Shown here: in pieces, positions 24,338 through 34,107 of the stretch
How positions within the stretch are numbered: position 1 is the stretch's first letter
Layout: each line of letters begins with the position of its first letter
NCBI GenBank assembly: GCA_030526195.1
Contig: JAUNDG010000001.1
Span: forward strand, 124,001 to 188,000
Reading direction: 5' to 3'
DNA length: 64,000 nucleotides
Source: Lachnospiraceae bacterium
GTDB taxonomy: Bacteria > Bacillota > Clostridia > Lachnospirales > Lachnospiraceae
Position numbers and translations under genes: made by a program
Notes under the pieces: generated by a model
What the model saw: the letters and a program-made list of their open reading frames with translations, nothing else
Told to the model about the DNA's origin: nothing
Database searches by the model: none

Positions 24338-24792
24338 CGGACTTGCCGTCTGGAAAAACTGGGGACGGCGGCACAGGCCGTCCGTCCCCTCTTTTGCGTT
24401 ACGGTGACAAATTTGAAGAATTGTGCAGTTACTACATGAGCCTGGGCATGACCTATCACGAATACTGGGATGGGGACGCTACGATGGTGAAGTATTTTAG
24501 GGAAGCGGAAGAACTGAAACGGGAACGCCGCAACTCCGAACTGTGGCTGCAAGCCGCCTACTTCTATGAAGCACTGCTTGACGCTTCCCCTGTCTTTAAC
24601 CCCTTGAGCAAGAAAAACAAGCCGTTCCCCTTCCGTTCCGAACCCATTCCTATCACTACCAGAGGTAGCAGGGAGCAGGAGGAACGAAGCAAGAAGAAGC
24701 GGCTTGAGAATGGCAAGGAAGCTATGCGGGCTATGATGGCGGCAATTAACGCCCGTTTCAAAGAAAAGAAGAAAGGAGGGGAAGTTGAGTAA
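24314..24792 (+). CDS. Tail assembly chaperone, frameshift (T) part
   Basis: This -1 frame is open from the slippery site to 24792. The only early start is a TTG at 24343 with no ribosome site, so it is probably made only as the C-terminal part of a 261-residue gpGT-like fusion (102 residues from the first frame plus 159). The T part is charged and helical (EELKRERRNSELWLQAAYFYEALLDA) and ends in a Lys-rich tail. Its stop overlaps the tape measure start (TAATG). Confidence 0.8.
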
Positions 24793-27700
24793 TGGGCATT
24801 GAAATGGAAGGCTTAGAATTTCAAATTGAAACTAAAGCCGAAGAAGGAGTCAAAGGCGTAGACGCATTAACGGCAAGCCTGGGCAAGCTGAAAGCCGCCA
24901 CGAAGGGCGGTCTGGGTCTGGGTTCTTCCGTAAAGCAGTTGGAAAAACTGGATAAGGCGTTGAGTGGGTTCCATACCGAAAAGCTGGAAGCACTGGGCAG
25001 AGCCTTGGAGTCTGTGAGCAAGCTGGGTGAGGTCAAAATCTCTGGCAGTATTGCGAAGCAGCTTGGCGGCATTGCCGATGTGATGGACAGGATTACCCTG
25101 GCCGACATTGAGCGGCTTGAGGATATGGCAAAAGCCCTGCGTGACCTGGGTGACTTGAGTAATATCAAAATCCCGAAGGTGACCGTGCCTAAGACGGGCG
25201 TGGTTCCTGGGGTCACTCCTGCAACTACTACACCGGGTACGTCCACCACACCTGCTACCAGCGGGGTTGAACAGGTTGTACCGGGAGTGCAGCAGGCAGG
25301 ACAGGCCGTGGAGCAGGTGACCGCAAAGACCAGCGTTCTCAAGCGGGTGTTGAGCGGTATCGGCGGTGTGTTCAGTAAGGGGTTCTCTCTGGGTACTGGC
25401 GCACTCCACAAGCTGGGTAATGCCTTGACGAAGGTGAAGGAAGCCGGACTCAAGGCGAAGGACGCACTTGGCCGTATTAAAGACCAGTTGGGTTCTGCGC
25501 TGGCGGCGAAGGTTAAGCAAAACACTTCTGGTTTAGGCAAGATGTTTGCAAGCCTTAAACGTATTGCCATGTACCGTGCAATCCGTTTAGCCTTGAGTGC
25601 GCTGACTAAAGCACTGAAAGAGGGTATCAACAACATTTATCAGTACAGTAACCTCATGGGCGGTACTTTCGCACAGAGCATGGATAGGCTTGCTACCAGT
25701 TCTTCCTACCTCAAGAACAGTCTGGGCGCTATGGCTGCGCCTATCATCAACGCACTTGCCCCGGCAATCGACTTTGTGATTGACAAGGTGGTTGCCCTCC
25801 TGAACGTCATCAATATGCTGTTCGCCCGGTTGTCCGGCGCTTCCACCTTTACGGCTGCGAAGAAGAACGCTAAGTCCTATGGTGACTCCCTGGCAAGTGC
25901 TGGCGGTTCTGCTGCAAAGGCGGCAAAGGAAATCCGTGACGCTACCACGGGCATTGATGAACTGAACATCATCATGCAGAAGGATGATACCAGCGGTGGC
26001 GGCGGTGGCGGTGGCGCTGACTACGGTTCCATGTTTGAGGAACTTCCCATTGACAATAGCGTGAGTGAGTTTGCCGATAAGCTGAAACAGGCTTTCGACA
26101 ATTCCGATTGGAAAACTCTGGGTACGCTGATTGGCAGTAAGGTCAATGAAGTCATTGACGGCATTGACTGGTCTGGTGTGGGTAGCAAAATCGGCTGGGG
26201 TATTAACGGCGCAGTGCAGACCGCTTACTACTTCCTCAAGGAGGTAGACTTCCACAAGCTGGGCGAAAACGTGGCAACCATGCTGAACAGTGCGCTTGAG
26301 CAGGTGGACACAGAGTTCATTAGCCGTATTATCGTGCGGTGGTTCACCTTGAAGTTTGACTTCATCCTGGGCGCACTGGGAGAAATCGACTGGGGACAGC
26401 TTGCACGAAAGGTAAGCGATTGTATCAAGGGAGCCTTTGACGAAGCTACCGAATGGCTGAATGGCTATGACTGGTCTGAAATGGGAACCAACCTCTGGGA
26501 GAACATCAAGACCACGGTATCCAACATCGACTGGGCAGGTATCGCAACTTCTATCTTCACATTCCTTGGAACGGCTATCCGTTCCGCAGTTCAGTTCCTT
26601 GGCGGGTTCTTTGGAAGCATTGGCGCTGACATTAAGACCTGGTGGGACAATGAGATTGCAGCAGAGGATTGGAAGCAGACAGGTTTGAACCTGCTGAAAT
26701 TCATCGGTGAAGGACTGGTTGACATTGGCAGTTGGGTGATGACCAACATCATTGACCCGTTCTGCAATGCCCTTCTGGGTGAAGAAAAGTGGGCTTCCAT
26801 CAAGCAAGCCGGAGCCGATATGTGGGCTGGCTTCACGCAGGGACTTACAGAATTTTTTGCTGACCCTGGTGGTTGGATTAAGACCAACATCGTTGACCCC
26901 TTTGTCCAGTGGTTCAAAGACCTGTTCGGTATCCACTCTCCGTCTACCGTGATGGAGGAAATTGGCGTATTCATCATGGAAGGTCTGCTGGGCGGTATCC
27001 TCAAGCCGTTTAAGGCAATCGGCACATGGATTAAGAAGAATATCCTTGACCCGCTGACCGAAGCCTTTGAAGGTTTTGACCTGGTAGAGTTCACCGTGGG
27101 CGTGAAGAACACCGCCGCAGAGTGGTGGTCTAACGTCTGTACCTGGTGGGACAACAAGGTAGGTGCTGTTCAGTCCTTCACTACCAATGTGAAGAACCAT
27201 GCCACTACATGGTGGAGCAACACGAAGTCCTGGTGGTCTGGTAAGGTGGGCAAGGTGAAGGAGTTCACTACGTCCGTTACGAACCAGGCGGCTGACTGGT
27301 GGAGCAAGGTCAATACGTGGTGGAACGGTAAAGTGGGCGCTGTCAAGCAGTTCACAACTACCGTGACCAACCAGGCTTCTACCTGGTGGTCTAACGTCAA
27401 GACCTGGTGGTCTGGCAAAGTTGGCGCTGTCCAGAATTTCACTACGAATGTTGCAAACCAGTCTTTGACTTGGTGGAACAACGTCAAGACTTGGTGGTCT
27501 GGCCGTGTCGGTGCTGTGAAGGAATTTACAACCACGGTCACCAACCAGTCCAGCGTGTGGTGGAACAACGTCAAGACCTGGTGGTCTGGCAAGGTCGGAG
27601 CCGTGCAGCAGTTCACTACGTCTGTCAAGAACGAAGCCAGTACATGGTGGTCTAACGTGAAAACTTGGTGGAGCGGAAAGGTTGGAGCAGTCCAGCAGTT

Positions 27701-28427
27701 CACCACAAGTTTGAAAAATGACTCCTTTACATGGTGGAGTAATTGTAAGTCCTGGTGGTCTGGCAAGGTCGGCGCAGTTCAGTCCTTTACCACCAGCGTT
27801 GTTAACCAGGCTACTACCTGGTGGTCTAACGTCAAGACCTGGTGGTCTGGTGTGGTGGGTAACCTCTCTGTGAAGGTGGCCGTACAAAATCAGGCTACTA
27901 CCTGGTGGAACAACGTCAAGTCCTGGTGGAGTAACGCAGTGGGTACGCTGTGGACTACGCTGGGTATCAAGGTTCCGAAAGTGTCTGTCGAATGGTCTAC
28001 CGTAACCGTGTTCGGTAAGGACTACTCCTACCCGTCCGGCTTCAACCTGACGTGGAACGCAAAGGGCGGTATTCTGGATGGCGCACAGATTTTCGGTATG
28101 CTGGGTAACTCCTTCCTGGGTGGCGGTGAAGCAGGCCGTGAAGCCGTGCTGCCGCTTGACAGGCATACGGAGTGGATGGACACCCTTGCCGATAAGGTAA
28201 GGAGCGGTCTGCCGGAGGACGTGGATGACTCCCCTGGGTACGCTGGGTTCAAGAGGGCTATGGCTGACTTCTACACAGAGTACGTACAGGGAACCATGAC
28301 CCAGATGGCTGATGACATGAACAGGCAGGCCAACAAGAAGGAACAGACCACTGTGCAGATTGGCAACCGTGCCATTACGGACGCTGTGCAAACCCAGCGT
28401 GACGCAAATGGTTACAGCTTCACTTAA
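24792..28427 (+). CDS. Tape measure protein
   Basis: A 1211-residue protein that sets tail length and enters the host envelope on injection. The N-terminal 150 residues are helical; residues about 250-350 contain hydrophobic helices (MYRAIRLALSALTKALKEG; APIINALAPAIDFVIDKVVALLNVINML); a Gly run follows near residue 400. Residues about 777-1050 are ten tandem 29-residue repeats with paired tryptophans. The C-terminus (AVQTQRDANGYSFT) is typical. Starts by TAATG overlap after GGAGGGG. A tail of very roughly 160-180 nm would be expected from length if the usual rule holds. Confidence 0.92.
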   Translation: MGIEMEGLEFQIETKAEEGVKGVDALTASLGKLKAATKGGLGLGSSVKQLEKLDKALSGFHTEKLEALGRALESVSKLGEVKISGSIAKQLGGIADVMDRITLADIERLEDMAKALRDLGDLSNIKIPKVTVPKTGVVPGVTPATTTPGTSTTPATSGVEQVVPGVQQAGQAVEQVTAKTSVLKRVLSGIGGVFSKGFSLGTGALHKLGNALTKVKEAGLKAKDALGRIKDQLGSALAAKVKQNTSGLGKMFASLKRIAMYRAIRLALSALTKALKEGINNIYQYSNLMGGTFAQSMDRLATSSSYLKNSLGAMAAPIINALAPAIDFVIDKVVALLNVINMLFARLSGASTFTAAKKNAKSYGDSLASAGGSAAKAAKEIRDATTGIDELNIIMQKDDTSGGGGGGGADYGSMFEELPIDNSVSEFADKLKQAFDNSDWKTLGTLIGSKVNEVIDGIDWSGVGSKIGWGINGAVQTAYYFLKEVDFHKLGENVATMLNSALEQVDTEFISRIIVRWFTLKFDFILGALGEIDWGQLARKVSDCIKGAFDEATEWLNGYDWSEMGTNLWENIKTTVSNIDWAGIATSIFTFLGTAIRSAVQFLGGFFGSIGADIKTWWDNEIAAEDWKQTGLNLLKFIGEGLVDIGSWVMTNIIDPFCNALLGEEKWASIKQAGADMWAGFTQGLTEFFADPGGWIKTNIVDPFVQWFKDLFGIHSPSTVMEEIGVFIMEGLLGGILKPFKAIGTWIKKNILDPLTEAFEGFDLVEFTVGVKNTAAEWWSNVCTWWDNKVGAVQSFTTNVKNHATTWWSNTKSWWSGKVGKVKEFTTSVTNQAADWWSKVNTWWNGKVGAVKQFTTTVTNQASTWWSNVKTWWSGKVGAVQNFTTNVANQSLTWWNNVKTWWSGRVGAVKEFTTTVTNQSSVWWNNVKTWWSGKVGAVQQFTTSVKNEASTWWSNVKTWWSGKVGAVQQFTTSLKNDSFTWWSNCKSWWSGKVGAVQSFTTSVVNQATTWWSNVKTWWSGVVGNLSVKVAVQNQATTWWNNVKSWWSNAVGTLWTTLGIKVPKVSVEWSTVTVFGKDYSYPSGFNLTWNAKGGILDGAQIFGMLGNSFLGGGEAGREAVLPLDRHTEWMDTLADKVRSGLPEDVDDSPGYAGFKRAMADFYTEYVQGTMTQMADDMNRQANKKEQTTVQIGNRAITDAVQTQRDANGYSFT
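27123..27983 (+). repeat. Ten tandem 87-base repeats in tape measure gene
   Basis: The paired-Trp codons recur at 27123, 27210, 27297, 27384, 27471, 27558, 27645, 27732, 27819 and 27903: period 87 bases, except the ninth unit, which is 84. The amino acid unit is WWSNVKTWWSGKVGAV then QxFTTxVxNxAxT. DNA copies are similar but not identical, so they are kept in frame as protein repeats. Confidence 0.93.
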
Positions 28428-28441
28428 AGGAGGGGAGATTT

Positions 28442-28813
28442 ATGGCATATTTGGCAATCAACGGTTATGAACTCCCCTCCCCTAAGAGGGGCGTAGAACC
28501 TATCGTCACCACCCTGGTAGACGCAGGGCGTGACGCAAACGGTACGGTTGTCGGCCAGCGCATTGGTCGTGACCAGTACAAACTTAACAACCTAGAATGG
28601 CCGTGGCTGACCGCAGAGGAATGGAGCAACATTCTGTCCATCCTGTCCCACTTCTTTGTGTACGTCACGTTCCCTGACCCTGTAACCAATAAACTTATCA
28701 CCATTAAGATGTACTGCGGTGACCGTACCGCTGAACCCTACTACGTAGATGACAGCGGTATGCCTACCCATTACCGCAACTGCCGGGTGAACCTGATTGA
28801 CGTAGGAGAGTGA
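28442..28813 (+). CDS. Distal tail / tail adaptor protein
   Basis: A 123-residue protein directly after the tape measure, MAYLAINGYELPSPKRGVEPIV..., with beta-rich sequence (FFVYVTFPDPVTNKLITIKMYCGD). Similar short proteins occur at this place in Clostridia phages and probably cap the tail tube end. It is smaller than usual Dit proteins. AAAGGAGGGG precedes ATG; its end overlaps the next frame's possible GTG. Confidence 0.55.
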   Translation: MAYLAINGYELPSPKRGVEPIVTTLVDAGRDANGTVVGQRIGRDQYKLNNLEWPWLTAEEWSNILSILSHFFVYVTFPDPVTNKLITIKMYCGDRTAEPYYVDDSGMPTHYRNCRVNLIDVGE

Positions 28814-28818
28814 GGATT

Positions 28819-31041
28819 ATGTACAAAGTATCTGATGAATACAGAGCCAGTATGAAATCCTCCCTGCGTGAGAGAGCGTACATTATGCTTTCTTTCGGCC
28901 TGGTCAATCAGGAAGCCCAGGCAAGGGCAAGAATTGAGGACGGCAACTTCACCCGGTACTCTAACACGGCAAACCTCTTTGGCAAGAAAACGGACGATAC
29001 CATTTACGCCACATTGGAGCAGGACTTTACAAAGGTGGATGGTTCCATGTTCTTCTTGCCCAGAGGTACAGCCGTGGGCGGGTACTACGATACTGGCCTG
29101 GTGAGCAACAACCTTATCTCCGCTGGCGAGTTTTCCGTGACCATCAACCTGAACATTCTCCCTACGGACTTCCGTGGTATCACAATCAACTTTGGTGAGA
29201 ACTACCCGGTTGACTTTGACATTGTGAGTGACGGAGGACGGACGGTTGAGTTCCGGGACAATACCAGTTCGGAGTTCACAACGGAGGAAGTGTTTGAAGA
29301 TACCTCTAAGCTGACGCTGGTGTTCTATCGTATGAAGAACCTCCACACCCGCTTGCGTATCTACTCTATCCGTTTCGGCTATGGCCTTGTGTACTACAAC
29401 GACTCTGTAATGAGTTCCAGCTTGAGCAGTTATGTATCCCCGATTGGTGCGGATATTCCCCAGATTGACTTCACGGTCACGCTCAAGAACTACGACAAAT
29501 ACTTCAACGTGGATAACCCCAGTTCCGCTATCAACTTCCTGGAAACAGGACAGGAAATGGATATTTACTACGGGTATCAGTTGCCGGAGAGCGGGGAAAT
29601 CGAATGGATTAAGGGCAACCACCTTCTCTGTTCTGAATGGGAGTCCGATGACTACACCGCTACCATCCGCTGCCAGGACGTGTTCAGGAGCATGGACACG
29701 GAGTATTACAAGGGTATGTACAACGCCCAGGGTCGAAGCTATTTTGACCTTGCGGTGGAAATCATGCAGGCCGCAGGCCGGACGGAGTATTACATTGACC
29801 CCCGCCTGAAACACCTGTATAGCAAGAACCCTATTCCCCGTGTGAAGTGCAAGGAAGCGCTGCAAATTATAGCCAACGCCTGCCTCTGTGTTCTCTCCCA
29901 GTCCAGGGATGGTCTTATCCAGATTAAGTCCAACTTCAACCCTTTGGCTACGGTGAGTTCCAACGGAGAAGCCCCGTACTCCACGGTGGGAAGTATTATG
30001 ACCAACGACACAAAGGACGAGTACGGTAGTTTTGCCCAGGGCTATACCGTGGTGGATGGAGGTATGCACTTCCTTCCCCGCAACGTGGGCAATGCCAACC
30101 TGAACACAGGTTTTGTGTCCAGCGCCCAGTCCGGCGCAGACGGCAAGTTTGCTGTCAACCCTGTGCTGACCGTTACCCAGGAAGCTATCTGTATGTACTA
30201 CGGTATCAAGCTGGTGTTCGGCCACGCACTCCCTTCCGGCATTGTGGTGAGAACCTACAATACCGGGAACCTGGTGGAGGAATACACGGTGACTGATACC
30301 ATCCAGAAGGATATGGTCATCCTCCACAACTTTGATGACTTTGACGTTATGCAGATTGAGTTCACTGGAACGGCCAACCCCTACAACCGCATTGTGGTCA
30401 ACCACTTTGCGTTTGGTGATGTGACGAACTTCACCATGACGAAGGGTGGCATGACTTCCTCTCCGAAAGCAATCAAGCAGGAAACGGTCAAAGAGGTCAT
30501 TGTACCGTGTTACAGCTACCAGACTGGCAACCCGGAGGAAAGCCTTATCAGTGAGGAAGTGACCGTGACCGCAGGTGAAGAACTCACCTTCTACATGGGT
30601 GCTGCGTCCTATGGCTACCGGGCAACCCTCAATGAGGGAACCACTGGTGTGACCATCATTGACCAGGGTAACTTCTATGTGACGGCACGGTTCGCCACTG
30701 CGGGAACCCACCAGTTTGAGGTCTGGGGTCACAGGTACAAAATCGTGGAACGTCATGCAATCGTTACGCTGCATAACCGTGGCAAGACGGTGAAGTGGTC
30801 TAACCCCCTTATCTCCGATATGACGATGGCACAAGACCTTGCTGAATGGATTGCGGACTACTACTCCGCAGGCATTGAGTATGAGTACACCACCCGTGGC
30901 AACCCGGAGATTGACGTGAACGATATTGTGTACCAGGAAAATGAGTTCCGTGACAACATGAAGGTGACGATTTACCGGGCAACGCTCAACTTCAACCAGT
31001 CTTTTTCTGGAAAAATCACTGCCCGGAGAGTGGAGGGATAA
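28819..31041 (+). CDS. Large baseplate / tail-associated protein with duplicated module
   Basis: A 740-residue protein. The central part (about 195-390: DIPQIDFTVTLKNYDKYFNVDNP, EMDIYYGYQLPESGEIEW) resembles tail hub or Dit/Tal-type proteins that recruit side fibres. Two segments near residues 75-120 and 410-455 are clearly related: VDGSMFFLPR and VDGGMHFLPR, each followed by an NTG/DTGLVS and AGEFSV/ADGKFAV block, so a beta module is duplicated. ATG at 28819 has GTGAGG just before. Its exact place in the tail tip is inferred from gene order. Confidence 0.7.
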   Translation: MYKVSDEYRASMKSSLRERAYIMLSFGLVNQEAQARARIEDGNFTRYSNTANLFGKKTDDTIYATLEQDFTKVDGSMFFLPRGTAVGGYYDTGLVSNNLISAGEFSVTINLNILPTDFRGITINFGENYPVDFDIVSDGGRTVEFRDNTSSEFTTEEVFEDTSKLTLVFYRMKNLHTRLRIYSIRFGYGLVYYNDSVMSSSLSSYVSPIGADIPQIDFTVTLKNYDKYFNVDNPSSAINFLETGQEMDIYYGYQLPESGEIEWIKGNHLLCSEWESDDYTATIRCQDVFRSMDTEYYKGMYNAQGRSYFDLAVEIMQAAGRTEYYIDPRLKHLYSKNPIPRVKCKEALQIIANACLCVLSQSRDGLIQIKSNFNPLATVSSNGEAPYSTVGSIMTNDTKDEYGSFAQGYTVVDGGMHFLPRNVGNANLNTGFVSSAQSGADGKFAVNPVLTVTQEAICMYYGIKLVFGHALPSGIVVRTYNTGNLVEEYTVTDTIQKDMVILHNFDDFDVMQIEFTGTANPYNRIVVNHFAFGDVTNFTMTKGGMTSSPKAIKQETVKEVIVPCYSYQTGNPEESLISEEVTVTAGEELTFYMGAASYGYRATLNEGTTGVTIIDQGNFYVTARFATAGTHQFEVWGHRYKIVERHAIVTLHNRGKTVKWSNPLISDMTMAQDLAEWIADYYSAGIEYEYTTRGNPEIDVNDIVYQENEFRDNMKVTIYRATLNFNQSFSGKITARRVEG

Positions 31042-31042
31042 C

Positions 31043-31474
31043 ATGGCTTGGGAAACACCGAAAACCGATTGGTACGGTAGAGTGGATAAAAACGGCGTTT
31101 ATACAGGTGACCGTTTCAATGCCGTGGATTTCAACCGTATCAAGAACAATCTGGAACACTTGCGAGATATGGCTATCAAGCTGTATGCAGAGTTCTCCAT
31201 CGTGTCCCTGGGTGATGACCGTACTCCCAGAGATTACTTCTATGCTGATGAAATCAATCAGATGGAAGAAAACCTGAACACCATCGTTTCCAACACATTC
31301 AAGAGGTCTTACGGGTCAGCCCCTACCTATAACGAGAACGGTAACACAATGAACTTTGCGGAACTGAACCGTCTGGAAGGGGCAATCCTTGACCTGTATG
31401 ACAAATTGAATAATCAAACTAATGGAAGGAGGATGTTCACATGGAATTTCGGTATGAAGGGAGGAAGCTTGTAA
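31043..31474 (+). CDS. Tail fibre-associated protein, small
   Basis: A 143-residue protein starting MAWETPKTDWYGRVDKNGVYTGDRFNAVDFNRIKNN. The block NAVDFNRIxxN and the shape of the helical parts resemble residues in the next protein (GAKDANRMNEAL). It looks like a tail-tip protein with helices and an Asn-rich linker. No enzyme motif. It starts one base after the previous stop and ends immediately before the next ATG. Confidence 0.6.
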   Translation: MAWETPKTDWYGRVDKNGVYTGDRFNAVDFNRIKNNLEHLRDMAIKLYAEFSIVSLGDDRTPRDYFYADEINQMEENLNTIVSNTFKRSYGSAPTYNENGNTMNFAELNRLEGAILDLYDKLNNQTNGRRMFTWNFGMKGGSL

Positions 31475-32170
31475 ATGGCTTGGGAACTGTTACCAACTAA
31501 CTACACGGACGCAGTGTGGAATGGTCTGAAAAAGTATCAGGAAATCACCAATGATGACGGTACTGTTTCTTTTCAGGATGTGACCACGTACACCAACCGT
31601 GACAACTCATTCTTTGGTGCGAAAGATGCTAACCGCATGAACGAAGCACTGAATGTGATTATGAGCATGGTTGAGAATGGCACTGACCTATACACAGCGT
31701 TCCAGAATTACTTCACAGAGCAGCAGACCGCGTTTACCCAGAAAGCGGATACCACTGCTGCGGAGTTTGACAGTTACGTTGCTGACCTGAAAAAGGAAGG
31801 TGACGCGGCTATCGACACTATCAAGACAGACTACCGTGAGGAAATCACGGAGTTTGAGGAACAACAGGAACAGTTGTTCAACACCTGGTTTGCACTGATT
31901 AAGAGTCAGCTTTCGGAAGATGTAGCTGGTAACCTGCAAAATCAGATTGATGCACTGGACACAAAGACGGACGGGTTCAATGCCCGAAGTACCGCATTTG
32001 CGGAAGATGGACAGAGTATTGAAGAAGTAGACGGTAATAAGAGGATTGTTACAGAGTTCACTTCTGATAAGCAGATTACCCAGTACCTCTACGAAGATGG
32101 GACTCTGAAATCCACTAAGACCGTCACGTTCAGTGATGACGGATTGAGTATAAAGGAGGACGTTAAGTAA
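31475..32170 (+). CDS. Tail fibre protein, helical
   Basis: A 231-residue protein beginning MAWELLPTNYTDAVWNGLKKY. Residues 75-165 form long charged helices, probably a coiled coil (FTQKADTTAAEFDSYVADLKKEGDAAID...); the end is a beta stretch with repeated short strands (RIVTEFTSDKQITQYLYEDGT), like a fibre shaft. It lies directly before the variable tail protein and may carry it. GGAAGC is the nearest weak ribosome site, so coupling is likely. Confidence 0.65.
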   Translation: MAWELLPTNYTDAVWNGLKKYQEITNDDGTVSFQDVTTYTNRDNSFFGAKDANRMNEALNVIMSMVENGTDLYTAFQNYFTEQQTAFTQKADTTAAEFDSYVADLKKEGDAAIDTIKTDYREEITEFEEQQEQLFNTWFALIKSQLSEDVAGNLQNQIDALDTKTDGFNARSTAFAEDGQSIEEVDGNKRIVTEFTSDKQITQYLYEDGTLKSTKTVTFSDDGLSIKEDVK

Positions 32171-34101
32171 TGGGTTGGGCAGAAGCAAAATGGACGGTTG
32201 ACAGTATTTTGCAAAAGCTGGGGCAACCGCCTAACAACATGAGGGCGTTTACCGCCTATGCCGTTTCTAAGACCAGTATCGGTCTGAAATTTCTGGAACC
32301 CGCTGACAGCTACGCGGATGGTAACCTTATCTGTTCCGTGGGCGGCGTTATGGTACGTATGTCCACTGACCACTATCCTGCGAATACTGCGGATGGTGAA
32401 CTGGTAGTAGACAATACCGAACTGGGTAAGTATGAGTCTGACGCGTTCATCGTGGAAGGACTGACAGAGGGCGTTGAGTATTTCTTCTCCGCTTTCCCTT
32501 ATTCAAGTCAGGGTGTGTATAACCTGTCCAGTGACAACGCAAACCGTACTACTGGTGTTCCTGCGGATGGCGAAACCGTTACGGTCACCATTGAGGTTGA
32601 TGACAGAAGCGCGTTCAACGGCGTTACTGTAACCTGTGTGGATGAAACCGATGCAACGGCAACGCAGACCGCTAATCTGACTGCTACTAATAACGTAGCA
32701 AAATTCACCGTTCCTATCGGTGATACTTACCACATTGAATACGGTGTTGAGGATGGTTATTCCAAACCTTCCAATACCGAAAGCCGGGTATCCGTGGCGG
32801 GTGCAAGCACTTCCTACACGGCAACCTATTTCTACTTCACGGCAACCATTGATGTAACCTATCCTGCCGGGGCTGTGCTGACCTGCACCTGCGATGGTAC
32901 GGTCTATACCGCTCCTACCTCCACTGGTTCCTATCAGTTCAAGGTTCATAAGGTGGGTGCATGGGTTATCAAGGCGGTAGACGGTGACGAGAGTGAGTCC
33001 GCTACTGTGACTATCACTTCCGATGGTCAGAGTGAGAGCGTGGAACTGTCTTTCGTGAAAATCTACGGTATCAGCCGTGACGTGACTTCCACTTCTCCTG
33101 CGTGGGCAAGAACGGAAATGGCAGTAGGCATGACCGCTACAGCTTCCGTTGGTACGTCCGCAGGCGCAAGTGATTTTGATAACTGTATGCCGTGGAGCGG
33201 TATTAAACGAGAAACCCTGTCTACAGGGGATGTGATGGTGAAAATCCCTAAGTTCTACTTCAAGCGTTACAAGGAAGGTAACGTGGAGCATATCAAGATT
33301 GCTGACAAGAAGAAGGACGGCTTTACGCTCCATCCTCTGTTCAACCACGGCGGCGTGGAAAGTGAATGTGCCTATGTTGGCGCATACAAGACTTCCAGCA
33401 ATAACAAGTCCGTGACGGGTGCTTCTCCCCAGGTATCCCAGACCAGAGCAACTATGCGTAGCAATGCTAAGAATAAGGGCGCAGGTTGGAGTCTGATTGA
33501 TATTGCAGCGTTGTCTGCAATCCAGATGCTCATTCTGGTTGAGTTCGCCACTAACAATGTGCAGTCTGCCATTGGCAGAGGTTACTGTGACGGCAACAGT
33601 GCATCTCTCAAGACGGGTTCTTGTGATGCTATCGCTAACCTTACGGGTAAGCCCTCTGGTACTGACGGCAAGATTGACGTGGTATGGCGTGGCATTGAGG
33701 GCTTCTGGGGCAACGTCTGGGAGTGGGTTGACGGCGTGAACTTCAACGCTGGCAAATATTACGTTTGCAATGACCAGTCTAAGTACGCTGATGATACTGC
33801 AACCAACTACGAAGAACTCTCTTTCACTGGTGCTACAAACTGGTCATCTTCCTACATTACGCAGGAAGGTTTGGACACTGGTGATAATCCTCATGTCATG
33901 CTGCCTGCGGCTGCGGGTAGTGGCAGTGAGTCTACTTATCAGTGTGACGGCTGCTGGTCAAGCACTGGATGGCGGGTGTTCAGGCACGGCGGTGCTTGGT
34001 GTGATGGCTCGATTGATGGGCTGTTTACGGCTGCTTTGGACGCTGCCTCGTCTGGCGCGAGCACGTACACGGGTTCCCGCCTGCTTTATATCCCCTCCTA
34101 A
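32170..34101 (+). CDS. DGR variable protein (receptor-binding tail protein, FGE/C-type-lectin-like)
   Basis: A 643-residue protein. Residues 1-130 include an Fn3-like domain (VSKTSIGLKFLEPADS, VEGLTEGVEYFFSAFPY); 130-290 are two more beta-sandwich-like domains. Residues about 300-643 form the formylglycine-enzyme/lectin-like fold used by DGR targets, with GFWGNVWEWVDG as landmark and WRVFRHGGAWCDGSIDG near the end. The last 44 codons are the variable region. Substituting them would change the binding face without breaking the fold, so this is the probable host-receptor binder. AAAGGAGG precedes ATG. Confidence 0.9.
   Translation: MGWAEAKWTVDSILQKLGQPPNNMRAFTAYAVSKTSIGLKFLEPADSYADGNLICSVGGVMVRMSTDHYPANTADGELVVDNTELGKYESDAFIVEGLTEGVEYFFSAFPYSSQGVYNLSSDNANRTTGVPADGETVTVTIEVDDRSAFNGVTVTCVDETDATATQTANLTATNNVAKFTVPIGDTYHIEYGVEDGYSKPSNTESRVSVAGASTSYTATYFYFTATIDVTYPAGAVLTCTCDGTVYTAPTSTGSYQFKVHKVGAWVIKAVDGDESESATVTITSDGQSESVELSFVKIYGISRDVTSTSPAWARTEMAVGMTATASVGTSAGASDFDNCMPWSGIKRETLSTGDVMVKIPKFYFKRYKEGNVEHIKIADKKKDGFTLHPLFNHGGVESECAYVGAYKTSSNNKSVTGASPQVSQTRATMRSNAKNKGAGWSLIDIAALSAIQMLILVEFATNNVQSAIGRGYCDGNSASLKTGSCDAIANLTGKPSGTDGKIDVVWRGIEGFWGNVWEWVDGVNFNAGKYYVCNDQSKYADDTATNYEELSFTGATNWSSSYITQEGLDTGDNPHVMLPAAAGSGSESTYQCDGCWSSTGWRVFRHGGAWCDGSIDGLFTAALDAASSGASTYTGSRLLYIPS
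33970..34087 (+). repeat. DGR variable repeat (VR)
   Basis: 118 bases aligned without gaps to the template repeat at offset +211. Twenty positions differ; in all twenty the template has A (13 A to G, 5 A to C, 2 A to T). The encoded changes relative to template include N to A, C, D, S and Y, D to A and G, K to R and T to A. The invariant 3' block GGGTTCCCGCCT and the following bases are the likely initiation-of-homing region. Confidence 0.97.
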
Positions 34102-34107
34102 AGGGGG

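Noticed and set aside
27123..27983. CRISPR-like array from the regular 87-base spacing
   Set aside because: The repeat is in frame, has no separate spacers, and encodes a clear protein repeat.
25587..28391. A 934-codon open frame on the - strand opposite the tape measure gene
   Set aside because: Pro/Leu/His-rich antisense shadow of the tape measure repeats with no start signal.
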